Origin: Limonium bicolor
Lineage: Eukaryota; Streptophyta; Magnoliopsida; Caryophyllales; Plumbaginaceae
Assembly (NCBI GenBank): GCA_023374045.1
Contig: CM041779.1
Location: 302,136,167-302,200,166, forward strand
Reading direction: 5' to 3'
Length of the DNA: 64,000 nt
This document shows, in pieces, positions 12,716-24,500 of the stretch. The notes under the pieces are model-generated. The model ran no database searches. It had not been told where the DNA came from and worked only from the letters and a program-made list of their open reading frames with translations. The position numbers were made by a program, and so were the translations under genes. Within the stretch, counting starts at the first letter, position 1. Every line of letters begins with the position of its first letter.

Positions 12716-13118
12716 CACATCATCCATTGCTCGATAATAGGTTCACACGGTTTAGAAATACCTGGGTTAGTAGAAGGACCAGCCTCATCTGAGCGGTCCA
12801 TGACATGCAGGGCGGGTCCCGATGCTGGGCCTTTGCCCTTGTACCCCTGAGTTTGGTTTGTTGGTGGAGGGCGAGTATCGCTAGCTCCATTCTTTTGGCC
12901 TGGTTTGGCTTTGCTCCCGGGCGGTAGTTCCTGCTCTCCGGGTTTCGGATACACTCGAAGGCACGATGCCCGAGTATCTGACAGTAGCGGCACATGACTT
13001 TCTCCCCCTGGCAGTCCACGCCGGGGTGATCCTTCCCGCACTGTTTACAGTTGAAACGGCGGATATACTTCTGGCCCGTGTTTGAGCCAGATCCAGAACC
13101 TAATACAATCAAGGTCAA
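12716..13118 (-). pseudogene. gag: Gag zinc-knuckle (nucleocapsid) region of element D
   Basis: Two zinc knuckles follow each other: CKQCGKDHPGVDC (CX2CX3HX4C) and CRYCQILGHRAFEC (CX2CX4HX4C). They are followed by a basic, Pro-rich linker. The knuckles are in one frame and the linker (GYKGKGPASGPALH, DRSDEAGPSTN) continues in the next frame after an indel near KRM, ending with a TGA at about 12715. The nucleocapsid would bind and package the element RNA. The AlkB insert begins ~95 bp further on. Confidence 0.88.
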
Positions 13119-13122
13119 TTAT

Positions 13123-13423
13123 TCATTCTAACGGTGCTGAAGTAATCACAAAAGTCTCAAATTTAACTGTTTGATTAGAGTGCCTACCCTTAGGTGGGTA
13201 GGTTTTCTGTGAAGTTGCCACTCCGTAGGTTCCTGACTGGGGGTTCCCAGTAGTTTGGTTCCCTTCCCTTGATAGGACCCCTGTCCTTTCTGATAGGGTT
13301 TGTTTCTTTGTTGGAGTTCCCCTGCTTGGCATCTTCGCCACCAGGTCCGTCCTTCCTCTTTTGGGAGCTCAAAGCATCCCTTCTCTTACAAGTGATCTCC
13401 ACTACGGAGCAGCATGATAGCAT
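13123..13423 (-). pseudogene. gag: Gag C-terminal linker of element D (frame-broken)
   Basis: A basic linker in overlapping frames: CKRRDALSSQKRKDGPGGE (13190-13423), then NQTTGNPQSGTYGVATSQK and KTYPPKG (13123-13341). It is typical of the segment between the capsid and zinc-knuckle parts of Tekay-like Gag. About 70 bp of unassigned sequence (13424-13495) separates it from the capsid ORF. About 70-100 bp separates it from the zinc knuckles. Confidence 0.65.
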
Positions 13424-13495
13424 TCCTGAAATCTCAAGGTATTAATCTCCAAATCTCCCATGAGGGGTATAGTATGTAATAAATTTCCAACTGAT

Positions 13496-14140
13496 TTATG
13501 TCTCCTGTTTTACCTGCAAACTGGTGGGGATGATTGGTCCCATCCCAAACTGAAGTCGAGGGCTCAGTCCCCCGTAGAATCGGTCGACCAACACCTGGTC
13601 CGAGTATCCTATGCCGGGTAATAGTCTGAGTAGCGAAGTGAACTTCGCATAGTACTCATCCACTGACATCTTCCCCGTCTGCTCCAAGGCGTCAAACTCC
13701 CGAGTCTTCACCATCCTGGTGTGGGCCGGGTAGTATTTGCCCCTAAGTAATGCAGTGTAATGTCCCCAAGTAAAAGCTGGGTCATCCAGGTGGTCGGCTT
13801 TCACCATGTTCCACCAATCTCTAGCTGCATCCTTCAGATAAAAGGCAGCAAGTCTTACTTTTTCCCTAGCTGGGACTGCAAGCGTCTCGAACGCTGTCTC
13901 CATCTCCATGATGTAGGTCTCCAAGTGAGCAGGGTCAGTCTGCCCCTTGAATGCAGTTGGCCTCAGATCAGCCAAACTCTTCACCCAATCTCTCTCTCTG
14001 GGTGGTGGTGGTGGAGGTAGCTGCTGCTGCTGTCCAACCCCCGCCTGTGCGAATGCCTGAGCGATTAAGGTGGCAATGTCTGCCAGCCTGACGTTTGGCT
14101 CCTCATCAGCCTGTCCACGTCGTCCTCCTCTTCCCGACAT
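13496..14140 (-). CDS. gag: Gag capsid domain of element D
   Basis: 214 residues starting at an ATG (14140) 160 bp downstream of the PBS. The N-terminus is Gly/Arg-rich (MSGRGGRRGQADEEP), then a short Gln/Pro stretch. From about residue 50 it is a retrotransposon gag domain (LRPTAFKGQTDPAHLETYIM, LKDAARDWWNM, FDALEQTGKMSVDEYYAKF, DRFYGGLSPRLQ). Gag forms the virus-like particle that packages RNA. The ORF ends after TSLQV, where the family normally continues, so it is C-terminally interrupted. Confidence 0.93.
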   Translation of the reverse strand: MSGRGGRRGQADEEPNVRLADIATLIAQAFAQAGVGQQQQLPPPPPPRERDWVKSLADLRPTAFKGQTDPAHLETYIMEMETAFETLAVPAREKVRLAAFYLKDAARDWWNMVKADHLDDPAFTWGHYTALLRGKYYPAHTRMVKTREFDALEQTGKMSVDEYYAKFTSLLRLLPGIGYSDQVLVDRFYGGLSPRLQFGMGPIIPTSLQVKQET

Positions 14141-14300
14141 CTGCAGGATGTTGAGGTATATTAGGCACTGTGGTCAAAATCTTGGTCTTGGATAGTCTAA
14201 GTAAAACTAACTTAAACTCTTTCAATACTATCTCTCAACCCTTAACCTAAGTCTTAGATATCCTAATCTCGGTGTATCCTTGTATCCAGAGCGTAACTAC

Positions 14301-14312
14301 GCTCTGATACCA
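14301..14312 (-). promoter_or_regulatory. PBS of element D (initiator Met tRNA), set in a hairpin
   Basis: The minus strand reads TGGTATCAGAGC, complementary to the 3' end of plant initiator-Met tRNA, four bases inside the 5' LTR. The PBS 3' half is one arm of the inverted repeat 14287-14306 (CAGAGCGT on both sides of AACT). Bases 14141-14300 are the short gag leader. Confidence 0.93.
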
Positions 14313-14316
14313 TTTT

Positions 14317-17300
14317 TGTAATACCCCAACCCGAAATCCAATAAACTGAACGGCGATCACTCCCAAATAAAATACAACTGCAGCGGAAATAAATACAACA
14401 ACCGGGCGGTATTACAATGCCGTTGGCCACCCTTGTGACCAACAAGGCTAAGTCCAAATACAATCCTCAAATGTCACGGTCTGGAATACAGATACAACCC
14501 GAGATACTAGGAATCAAACTCAAAGTAAATACTGAAATAAAACAATAACTAAGTAGACTCCCAAAGCTTGGTCTACCCCACCTACACTCAGTGTGGTGAT
14601 CTTCTCAACTTCAGGTACCTGAAAAATGGGGGTGCCCCCAAAGGGGCTCAGCAAACAATGCTGGTATGGAAAACGTGCAGCCCATCGTCTACCGGGCCAC
14701 ACCAACTACTTTGTCGAACACATGCAGTTCATTTTTATAAAGCTGTAAACAAGCATAGTCTGATAATAACAAGTATCCATACAAGGACAATAATGTCACA
14801 TAGAACAAGACACAGAAGGTCGAGTTAGCTGAACTGAAATTCTTTACTGATAGTCGGTCCACACAATGGGACTGACCGTTATAACTGAATATCTGAAATA
14901 GTGGAGGTATAGTGACCTCGTTAAAGAAAGGTTGGGTATAAAAACCCCAGGAGATAACGTAGTTAAACCCTGAACTGAATGGCGTGGGAAATAAGAACCC
15001 ACTAGAGGAATAAAGTCTTCCTCGAACTGAAGGGCATTTGAATCCCGGAAGGAATAAGTCTTCCTCCCAACTGAATGTTCCGTCGCGACGTAGTAGGAGA
15101 CGACCTGAGACAGGTACAACTCCCGTAGCATGCATGGCCAGATCCAACTGGGCTCCTCATTCTCGAAGTATATAATTGTTAAGTGTCATATAAAGACGTT
15201 AAACAAGAACACAATGTGTATTGTCAATTATCACGTTTAGGATAATGACGTTTGTTATAAATGAAGTTAGTGAGAGACTTGAGTACAAGTCCTCGGTATA
15301 CTGAAACGCAGGTATTTAATCCACTGGTATAGTAGTGTTTGTATGCGTGGGACATACACGTGTAGTCAGCAACATCACGCACATAAAATATACCACAGTG
15401 TGCAAAGTAAAACAACAGTTTACATTAATTATCTTGGTCGTTATTTCAAACAACAGATAGCACACAAGCCGGTGTAATCCGTTAGAAAACAGGTTGCAAG
15501 AATCCCATACCGTTCACCGTAGACTGTACTTGTAATTCCCGGTCAACGTCTGGTCAAACAAAGTCCTAGAATAGGATTAACTGAGAGGGTTAATTTATGT
15601 TACCCTTATATAATAATTCTATTGGATCTTTTAACAAATTCATATTGTTATTTCATGTGAGGTTTATTTCTTTTAATTACCTCATGATTTAATGTATAAC
15701 TTATTTGTTATTCCTTTTGATTTATTTATAAATCCTTTAATGCACATATATGTTTTATTGCATTTGTTGTTTATTTTATTTGTCTAGGTGACATAACAAC
15801 TTATAATTCTTAACTATATTTATATGTCATACATAGACATAAAATTCTTATAGTTTTATTATTCTCCTTTTAACCATAAATAATATTTATTGTTTATCTT
15901 TTAATTCCTTATAACCATGTAAGCCATAGTTCCAATTCCATAATTCCTTTAATCAAAATTCTTTCTTCTAAATCCTCCAAATATCCATATAGGACCTATA
16001 TTTATTTAAATCTAAATTCTTAAACTTGTATTTCGGTTATTTACAAAACAACCACATTAATTCATAAACTTTACATTTAAATTCTAATCTCTTTAATATA
16101 GTTTTAATTCTTATTTAAACTAAATTCAAACTACCATAATATTTTGGTATATAGCTTTTAAATATTATAACTTCAAAATTACATCTTAGCCCCTCAAATC
16201 TCGGCATTTATATATATTTCTATATTCAATTAACCACAAAATCTTATAATCTTTACATAATGTCTTATAACTATAGTTTTAATTTTAATTCTCCATAAAT
16301 GCCGAATATATATATAAATTCTTAAATTACCAAACTAACCCCAAATTCGGCTTTGGTCTTGAACTTTCCATTAATTACATTTTCACCCCAAAACTTTATA
16401 ATAGTCTTAATAACTTATAAACTATAGTTTAAATATTAATTCCTAAAATTTCGAAAGTGAACTAATATTCTCTTAATTATGAATTCGCCACTATTAAATA
16501 CAAACTTTCATAACAACTTTTATAAATTACATAATAGCCCAAAACTTTATAAAAAGTTATTTTAAAGCTTGTTTAAATTATCTAAAATTCTAAACTTAAT
16601 TCCTAACCTTATATTATATTTAATTACACAAAACAGCCCTTAGCTCTCGGTTTTTATAATAAGCACACTAAACTTTGTAAAAATTACATTTAATCCACAT
16701 AACTTAATTAATTAGTCATTTAGACACTAATAGAATATTTTTAACTCACCAAACTTTATGATATAAATTTATATACCTAAGTAGCTCATTAAAACTTATT
16801 TATCAAGTAGAACATTCGGCCATAATTTAAATGAGACCTTATGTTATATAAAAGTGGATTTATATGTCTAAGTAATTATAAATAAATTCATAGGAGTCAT
16901 ATAACTCATGTATAAATTATTGTAATGTCTTATATAAATTCTAAGCTCAAAATAAAGCATTTTTGCCCTTGAATTCGGCCTAATTATATGTAACATAAAT
17001 AAATTTTGACACAAAAATGTGTCTTAAGGTAAATATTTTCTATATATGTTATAGTTTATTTTTGGCATATAAACCATATAGTTTCGGTATTAATAACCTA
17101 GGAGGTGTTAATTTTTGTATAATTTTTAGAAGCTTAACAAAGCTTATAATCATAAGATTTACTTAGTAAACTTACTTCTTAACAAAGGTGGTTAAGTGCT
17201 TGAACTTCTTCTTGAATCTCCAAGCTTTCTCCTAGGTAAACTTGATGCTCCTCTTCGGTTTTATGCAAGAGGTGAAGGTGTTTAGGAGTTAGATCTTCAA

Positions 17301-19099
17301 AAGATCTTAAGTAGATTTGTAAGTAGTTTTACAAGACTTTACCTTAGACTTTTCTCCTTATAATTCGGCACTCCTAAGGTAGATGAAGAACAAGTTTCCT
17401 TCATCAAAATGAAGAAGAAAAGAGACTTAGAAGAAGTAGAACTTGGTTACACATAAAAATGTGCTTTAAGGATTTACAGCATTAAAATTACCTTAAGATA
17501 ACCTTGAGATGCTCCTTGGTTTAATGTTGGTTTGGGACACCTCCTTGAGAACTAATTGATGTCGAACACTTGTTGTTAAGCTAGGAAGAGTTTTGCTTCA
17601 AGGCTTGACAAGAATTGCTAAGAAATTACCTTAAAGATGAAGATAGAAGTTACATCTCCATTAATGGACTTAAGAGCTTCAAAGGAAGAAGATGAAGCTT
17701 AGAAGAGAGAGGAGAGAGCTTACCAAATTCGTAGGTGTGGAGTGCAAGAGGGGAAATGACACTAAACTTACGTATAAGGTAAGAGAGTGCCTTAGAATTT
17801 GATTTTTGTTTTGTTAATTTTAATGTCAAATGACTATACTTTTCCTAGTTTATTACATGGTTTATGGCTCAATAAATGCCCATGTTCTCTGCATAATTTC
17901 GGACATGTGGTGTGTGACAAGGCAAGAGTTGGAAAGAAGATGATTGTGAGCTAGAAGACAAGGTAATTTAGGTAAGTTATTCTTTTGATTTTTCTAAGTT
18001 AGGCTTGTCTTCTTCCTCCCTTGTAGAGTCACGAATTCAAGGGTCAAATGGGGTGTCTTAATTGACATTGAAGAGCCAAGGACAAGCATGTTAGGTCACA
18101 TGGAAAAGAAGGAATCTAGAAAAGTGAATTCTAGATCCACTTTTTACTTTTTCTCATTTGTTTTTGTTCTAGCTCACATGGCCTTATTACATGGCATAAT
18201 TTCGACAGCTTGCTGGTCAAATGAGACCTACATACTTAGACATTAAGTAATATAACACATGGGAAGGTGAGTCACCATGTTCTATGCTTTTTATAAACTT
18301 TTAATGCAATTTTATACTAGTTTTTGCTCTCAAAATCGGCCCTATAGAGAGCCTTGTTGACTAGTCACACCAACTGATTTAGAAGGTCATTTTAACCCTT
18401 TTTAAGATTACCAATTCGTGGCATGCCAAAAACTACAAGGTAATTGCGTAAAACGCATTTTCGTGACACCCGAAGGTGTGTTTTTGTGCTCTAAGGAAAT
18501 TTTGGGAAACCAATTGTTCTTATGAGTTCCAAGTGTTTGTAAAACTTATTATAGTAAATAAACATATACTAAGATGTTACATTGAGTTATATGGGGTTAT
18601 ATCAACCCGTGACATAATTTACGGGCCATCGGGACACTCCCGGGCCAAAAAGGAGCGCTAAGAAATCCTCCTTTGGTTTTTGCTGAATTTTGAGAAACCA
18701 CTTCGTGGGTTCTCTTTAGAATGATAAATAATGATGTTAGGAACTCTAGGAATTAATTTTATAGGAGTTCGTGCCACCTCGGCACTCCTCCGGACTTTTC
18801 GTGCTTTAAGGAGCGGGTGTGAGCACTCCCGAGCATTTTGCGATTTGACTGAATATAGCTTAGGGAATATATTTGTATATTTATAATAATTGTATGACCA
18901 TTTAGTTTGAATATTAGAGGGTCATACAAGGTCATGTTTGACCATATGCTTCTAAGGCGTTTTAGCGTTTATGGTGAAACGACTGTTTTTACGTAACGTT
19001 TTCATGCATGGGTTTGCATGCGTACGTGAAATGATTTATATTTGGATTATATTCCAATAAATAATGATTAAAAATATTATTTAGATTTGGGGTATTTCA
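14317..19099 (-). repeat. 5' LTR of element D
   Basis: 4783 bp, pairs with 3043-7822. It holds the promoter for gag-pol on the minus strand. A possible TATA-like segment followed by a pyrimidine-rich leader lies near 17700-17780 (low certainty). The 5-bp TSD CCGTC follows at 19100-19104. Confidence 0.95.
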
Positions 19100-19104
19100 C
19101 CGTC

Positions 19105-21501
19105 CGACCCAGCACTGTTCCGTCCGACCCATACACCTCTGGGTCGGACCATTCCAGAAGGTTTCAATTCTGTGACTTAGCTCCGTCCGACCCACCGTCC
19201 GACCCAGGCTCTGGGTCGGACGAAGTCAGAAACTTCGCCATTTAGAAAATTTGCCCGTCCGACCCACGTCCGACTCACGGCCCTGGGTCGGACCATTCCA
19301 GAAAGAATTACCGTCGTTTCTCAAGGCCCGTCCGACCCACGTCCGACTCACGGCTCTGGGTCGGACGGTTCCAGAAAGTTTATTTTCGTTACTCAGGCCT
19401 TGTCCGACCCAGCGTCCGATCCAGCTGTGGGTCGGACAGTAGCAGAACTTTGCTACAGGCCTTGTTTTCTTTTCCCAATTTCACCCATCGCTTCCCTATT
19501 CTTCCTACATGCATCCTCACATGTTTTAGTACTATTTAGACACTCTAAATCAAGCTAATTCATTCCTTAATACTTCACACAATCCTATGCTTATTTATAC
19601 ACTCAATTTCCCCAAATTTCCACTCAACACTCCCATTGTTTCTTCCCTTATGCCTTATGCTACAGATTTTTCCCTCTACTCTTATACTCCAATACCTCCT
19701 CATCCAATGCCACTCTTAGCATCTTAAATACACTAGCTCACAACCTAGCTCCATCTCATTTATAAACCCATATTCAAATCTGTTACAAGGTACTAACATT
19801 CCTCCTAAACTCTCCAAATACTTCCTCTTCTTAAACAACTCAAGTCCTCTCCTTTCTACACAAGTTTTGACATGGTCTCCCCTATAATTCTTACCTTCTC
19901 CACACACTAATTCAGCTCACAAATTCACATTCTCACAACCTGTTGACTCAATACATTACACTCACATTCCAATACTTCTACAACAACAATAAAATCCTGC
20001 ACACATACACATACTACCCATGGTTTTCCCAAGCTTTTAAACTTCATTTAAAATACTTCAACACTGTTACATTATCCATTCTCAATACACTACCACATTG
20101 CTACTACTTATTACTCAATTCCATTACTCATTTCACTACTAAGAACTGTTACTATACAATACACGAACTAACACAAGGTAAGAGCATTTACCTTGTCTTG
20201 CTAGTTTTTCTTTCCTTTCCTTTCCTCTTCTTCTTTTCTTCTCTTTGTTCTTGGTCCCAATAGGGTTCCCACACACAAAGTGCTACAGCACATAATACAT
20301 ACACCATACCATTTAGCATTCATTTTTATACTAACCCTAGAATTTAAGATTAGGGTCTAGAAAAGAGTGTTACCTTCCAATGAGTAGATGGAGTTCTTGA
20401 CTAGCAAGAGAACAAGATTCCCAGCCCAAATGAGTAGCCAAAATCGGCTGGAATGCAAGGAGTAAAACAAGTCTCACTTAAATTTTCATTTTACATATAA
20501 GGGCTAGGAAAAGGTAGGTTTTCAAGAATGTTTTTACCTCAAAATGACAAGGAGGTGAAGGTGCTTCTAATGGTGGTACTCAAGCTTCAAATGGAGAATA
20601 CCCATAAAAACGAAAATGGAGTTTTTGGGTATTTGAAAGGATGAAAATGTTCTCCTTGGCAAGGGGATTACAATGGTGTAATTTTTATTGGATTTGGAGA
20701 GGGTTTGGGTACTCAAAGAGAGGAGAGAAATGGTGAGTTTTGTGGGGGCTTCATTTCTCCATTGCCATCGCCCAAGGAGGAAGAAGAGAGAATAGAGAGA
20801 ATAGAGAGGTGAGAGAAATCGTGAGAGAGAGGAGTGGGGAGAGGAGAGAGAGTCTTTATTTTGCTTTTTACTTCTTTCTTTTGTCCTCTAGTGTATTAGG
20901 GACAATAAAGAGATAAATAAAGAGAGTGGGGGTGAGGAGTCCATCGGTCACACACTCCCTTCTCTACAGATTTTTGACTTTTATTTTCAAAGTGGACATG
21001 CTAAGTTTGTTTATTTGCATTCTCGCCCCACAACTTCCCGGTTGTTACAGTTTTTTACTAACCGGTACCCGTTTTCCGGAATTTTTCTTTAATTAATTTT
21101 ATTGGTTCTAAAGCTCCAATAACATTTATTAATGAATATTTAGTTGACCGAAACTGTTACGAGTCTAATTGACCCGCTTAAAGTCGCGTTTTCCCGGTTT
21201 CCTCGAAAAACGCGCTTTAAGGTTCGTTTACGCTTTTAATACATTATTTGGATCCGTTTTCTTCGGAATTGTTCCCATATATTATTTAGGTCTTATTAAA
21301 CCTTTAGAATCCATATAATACGCTAACCGAGGTCTCATGCCTCCCATGGTTATTTAACGCTTATTTAGCGTTCTCCGCTTTTAAAGCGTTTATTTATTTC
21401 TTTTGGATTTTTTTTCCTTACCAATATTACTCTAGCATTATTAGGCTCTTAATAAGGATTAGAATTATCTTAACCACTATATTTAAGTTTGGGGTATTTC
21501 A
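19105..21501 (-). repeat. Left (3') LTR of element A, second part
   Basis: Collinear with 35417-37808. It begins in the GTCCGACCC cluster and includes a GA-rich plus-strand block (20745-20860, CT-rich in sense). That block is probably the promoter-proximal leader, with an AATAAAGA-like TATA segment at about 20865. It ends in GGGGTATTTCA. Confidence 0.9.
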
Positions 21502-21533
21502 ATCTACCCCCCTTAAGAACTTTCCTCAAAGTT
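21502..21533 (-). promoter_or_regulatory. PPT of element A plus adjacent hairpin
   Basis: ATCTACCCCCCTTAAG directly follows the LTR and is the complement of the sense PPT. The inverted repeat AACTTT-CCTC-AAAGTT (21518-21533) occupies the position of the hairpins beside the PPTs of B, C and D, with a different stem sequence. Confidence 0.8.
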
Positions 21534-24500
21534 GCTCAAGGTTATAGGATTACAATACTTGCTCATTCTTACTTGTCTATGCCAGAGGTCGTACATTCTT
21601 CCTCCTTACAATTTCTGAATTCATTACTTCTGGTTTCCACATTCCATACAATACAAGTATACCATACTTACTTCTGTCCGCATCACGTCCCACCATCTGG
21701 TTCCACATTACAAGATTTTTACATACATACAATGCAAGGCTATTCCCAAAGCAATGCAATACACATTCCAATCCCGTAGGCGCTCAGGTCATCTAGACAC
21801 GGGACTCCTCTATGTCCCGCCGCCCTTGGAATAATACCCCATACTACCTTACTATCTTCTTCGGTACCCACTTCTAACACATCCCCATTCCCATACTAAA
21901 AGAAATTCTTTCACTACACCCAATTAAAACTTTTCTAAACACACAACTTCAAATTCCAATTTATATTCGTTACTTCTATCCTATGTGATTCTTGTGACCA
22001 CTTAAGGGGAGCTTCAAGAATCGTTCAACCCTGATGTGATCAGCATCGGTGTTGCACTATCTTTCCACCCCAATTTGTGTTCGGTTTCCCTCGATCTGAT
22101 CAGGATCAAGTTCAACTTCCCACATCAGTTTCAAACAAACAGATAGTTGATTATTTCAATTTTCTATCTTTTTACTCTGCCTAGTCGTGATTACAATTTC
22201 ACACATCTCCAAGGATGGAATTCAGTCCATCAATCATCCTCACTCTACTTCCCAATACTTGCTTCAAGATTCAATACCTACATACTCATTTCATCGTTTG
22301 TTACTACTTCCATTCACTACTCTCCTTCATCTCAAATATTCTAGCTAAGGACTACAGTACTTAGGAAATTCGGTTGTCCTCGATTTACTTCCAATAACAT
22401 ACTTACGAATACACTACTCATGGTTACAATCCTCTACTATTCATAGTCAATCTGTACTACTTCTTTAAGAATACAATACTTGTGGAGCTCCGTCCACTAC
22501 TCATTCTCAATTGTCCCAAAACAATCACCTAGGGAACTCAATTTCCTCTAGGTTCTACATCGGTTTTATACCGACTCATGCATCGTAATACCATGTCTAA
22601 CTTCAGATAGACACACACTACAAGAATTATCATTTCCCCAAGAGTTACTCTACTCTTCTTTACTAATACTTTTCCACTGGGGTTACAAGATGGTATATTC
22701 ATCCTATGGTATTCGCATCTCTCATGCCTAATTACCACAGTTACAATATGAATGAATACGTATGTTTATTTAACATAAGTGCCAATCATTAAATCAATTC
22801 TTATTTGTGCTATGCACATTATAGTTTCATGTGTTTTATTTATAAAACTTGTATTAAGCGTGTATTAAGCGGTTTTCGCTCTACCCCCCTTAAAAGGGAT
22901 TACGCCCACGTAATCTACCATATGTTACTATTAAACATTGGTTACTCGATTTGGGCAATCTGAAACGTTTAGCTTCATTATGATATACTATACAATATGC
23001 TCTGGTCAAGGGTCTTAACCATACCAATGGTTTAGTCTTTGCACCGAGGATTCGTACATGAGTTTATTTAACTCCTAATTAATTCAATTCTAGCCTATTA
23101 GGCTTCAAGGCATTAATAGCCATTCTTTCGTACTTACTAGGTGTATTACATTTCTTAGTTAGGGCCCACTAGCTTCTACTGCGCACCCTGATAACTTGGG
23201 TTACTCACCCTTCATGTTATCCTTAATGTGCTATACATCACCTTTCTATCCCTCTATTGTGGGAATAAGGTTTACTAACAGGGTGGTATTCTTTTACCGC
23301 TGTTTGAACTCAATGAGTTTTAGATTATAACCAGCTTTCTGGTAATCTATTATACATATTATTCGTACTCCCACAATTATTCACTAAGTCCCTCTGACTT
23401 GTTGTCGGGCGAGGTTAAGTCACTACCTAGTTGCAGTGCTTCCTCTGTTGTCACTAGCTTCTGATTGCATTCTCAATGCGTCGGTCCGAGTGACTTTCTT
23501 CAGTCTTCTTTCACCTTTTATTCCAATGGAATTCACATCTTGTGATTGTTAGTGTGCTTACGCTTTTCGTGCTTCTTTGGCCTTAGGCCGCACGGTTTGT
23601 TGCTAAGCTTGCTTGACTGGCTTACGCCATGTTGTTGGTGAAAGAAAGGTTTACTACGGTTTACATTTCCATATTCCTAGCTATCGCATTAGATCATTAC
23701 TGCGCGAGTGCCATACCAAAACACTCAGTCATACAGAGTGCAGAGGCGTAAACGCTTGGCAGTAAATCACTTATGTGATAGGGATGAATATTTCTGCTTG
23801 TCATCTCGTACTTATACTTCGTGTCATTGTCCAACTACTTCCTCATAGCGGTCGCTTGTTGCGCACCGTATTCTTACTCACTATACAACATCGTTTTTAC
23901 GGTCTCCGTTATTGTGGTAGCTTACCTTACTCCTTGCCATTGTCGTTGGCATAATTTCTTTATGGTGTACCAACACTAGGAGGTTCCTAGTCATATGTAT
24001 GACGGTTGTCGTAGTATACCGCGATGCTATTATCTTCCCATTGTGGGGATGTTTTATTTCAATTTAGGTTTCATGTGTAGGTTAGCTCACCTCACATTAC
24101 TTCCTCATTCATGATATCGTTTTCCAATAACTTGGTTGACCAAAGATGAAGTGGTTTATCGAGTTACAAGTTCTCTTGAGCGCCGGTCATTCATGGTGTG
24201 CAATATGCACACTCATTGATTGTTTTGACAATTACTGTCTCCATAGTGCTGAGCATTGATCATAGGCTCTAGCTGTGCGGTTTGCTTTTGCATGTACCTT
24301 ACCGGGACATCCCCAAAACTTCAAGGGTTTTCTGGTCCCGTTCTCCAATTAAAGAGTATTCTATCACCGGTAGGTGAAAGTTCCCATTGAGAGGTGTGTT
24401 TCCACTCATAGGTCTCGTGATAGGGTTTACCGTGTAAGTATTTATACCATGGTTCATCACATGATTGGGTGCATACGGAGTATACTTACTCCTTCGAGTT

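Larger units (their letters stand above)
3043..19099 (-). mobile_element. Element D: Ty3/gypsy chromovirus (Tekay/Del-like) carrying an AlkB-type gene
   Basis: A complete 16.06 kb element: LTRs 3043-7822 and 14317-19099, TSD CCGTC (3038-3042 and 19100-19104), PBS TGGTATCAGAGC on the minus strand (14301-14312) and PPT complement at 7823-7838. The coding order on the minus strand is Gag, zinc knuckles, AlkB-type dioxygenase, protease, reverse transcriptase, RNase H, integrase, chromodomain. The Tekay/Del assignment is an inference from the Gag and chromodomain style, the Met PBS and the long LTRs. The frames are broken in several places. Confidence 0.95.

Noticed and set aside
13091..13191. A second possible gag intron that would join KTYPPKG to GSGSGSNTG in frame
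   Set aside because: The splice fit is neat but rests on one site pair, and the upstream frame is itself broken. Not enough to call without RNA data.
13424..13516. A possible intron in D gag, with CAG/GTAAAA and TTTCAG/GAATGC ends
   Set aside because: Removing it does not restore a single frame into the downstream CKRRDALSS segment, and family-like coding (LRFQE) appears before the acceptor. More likely an insertion or indel decay.
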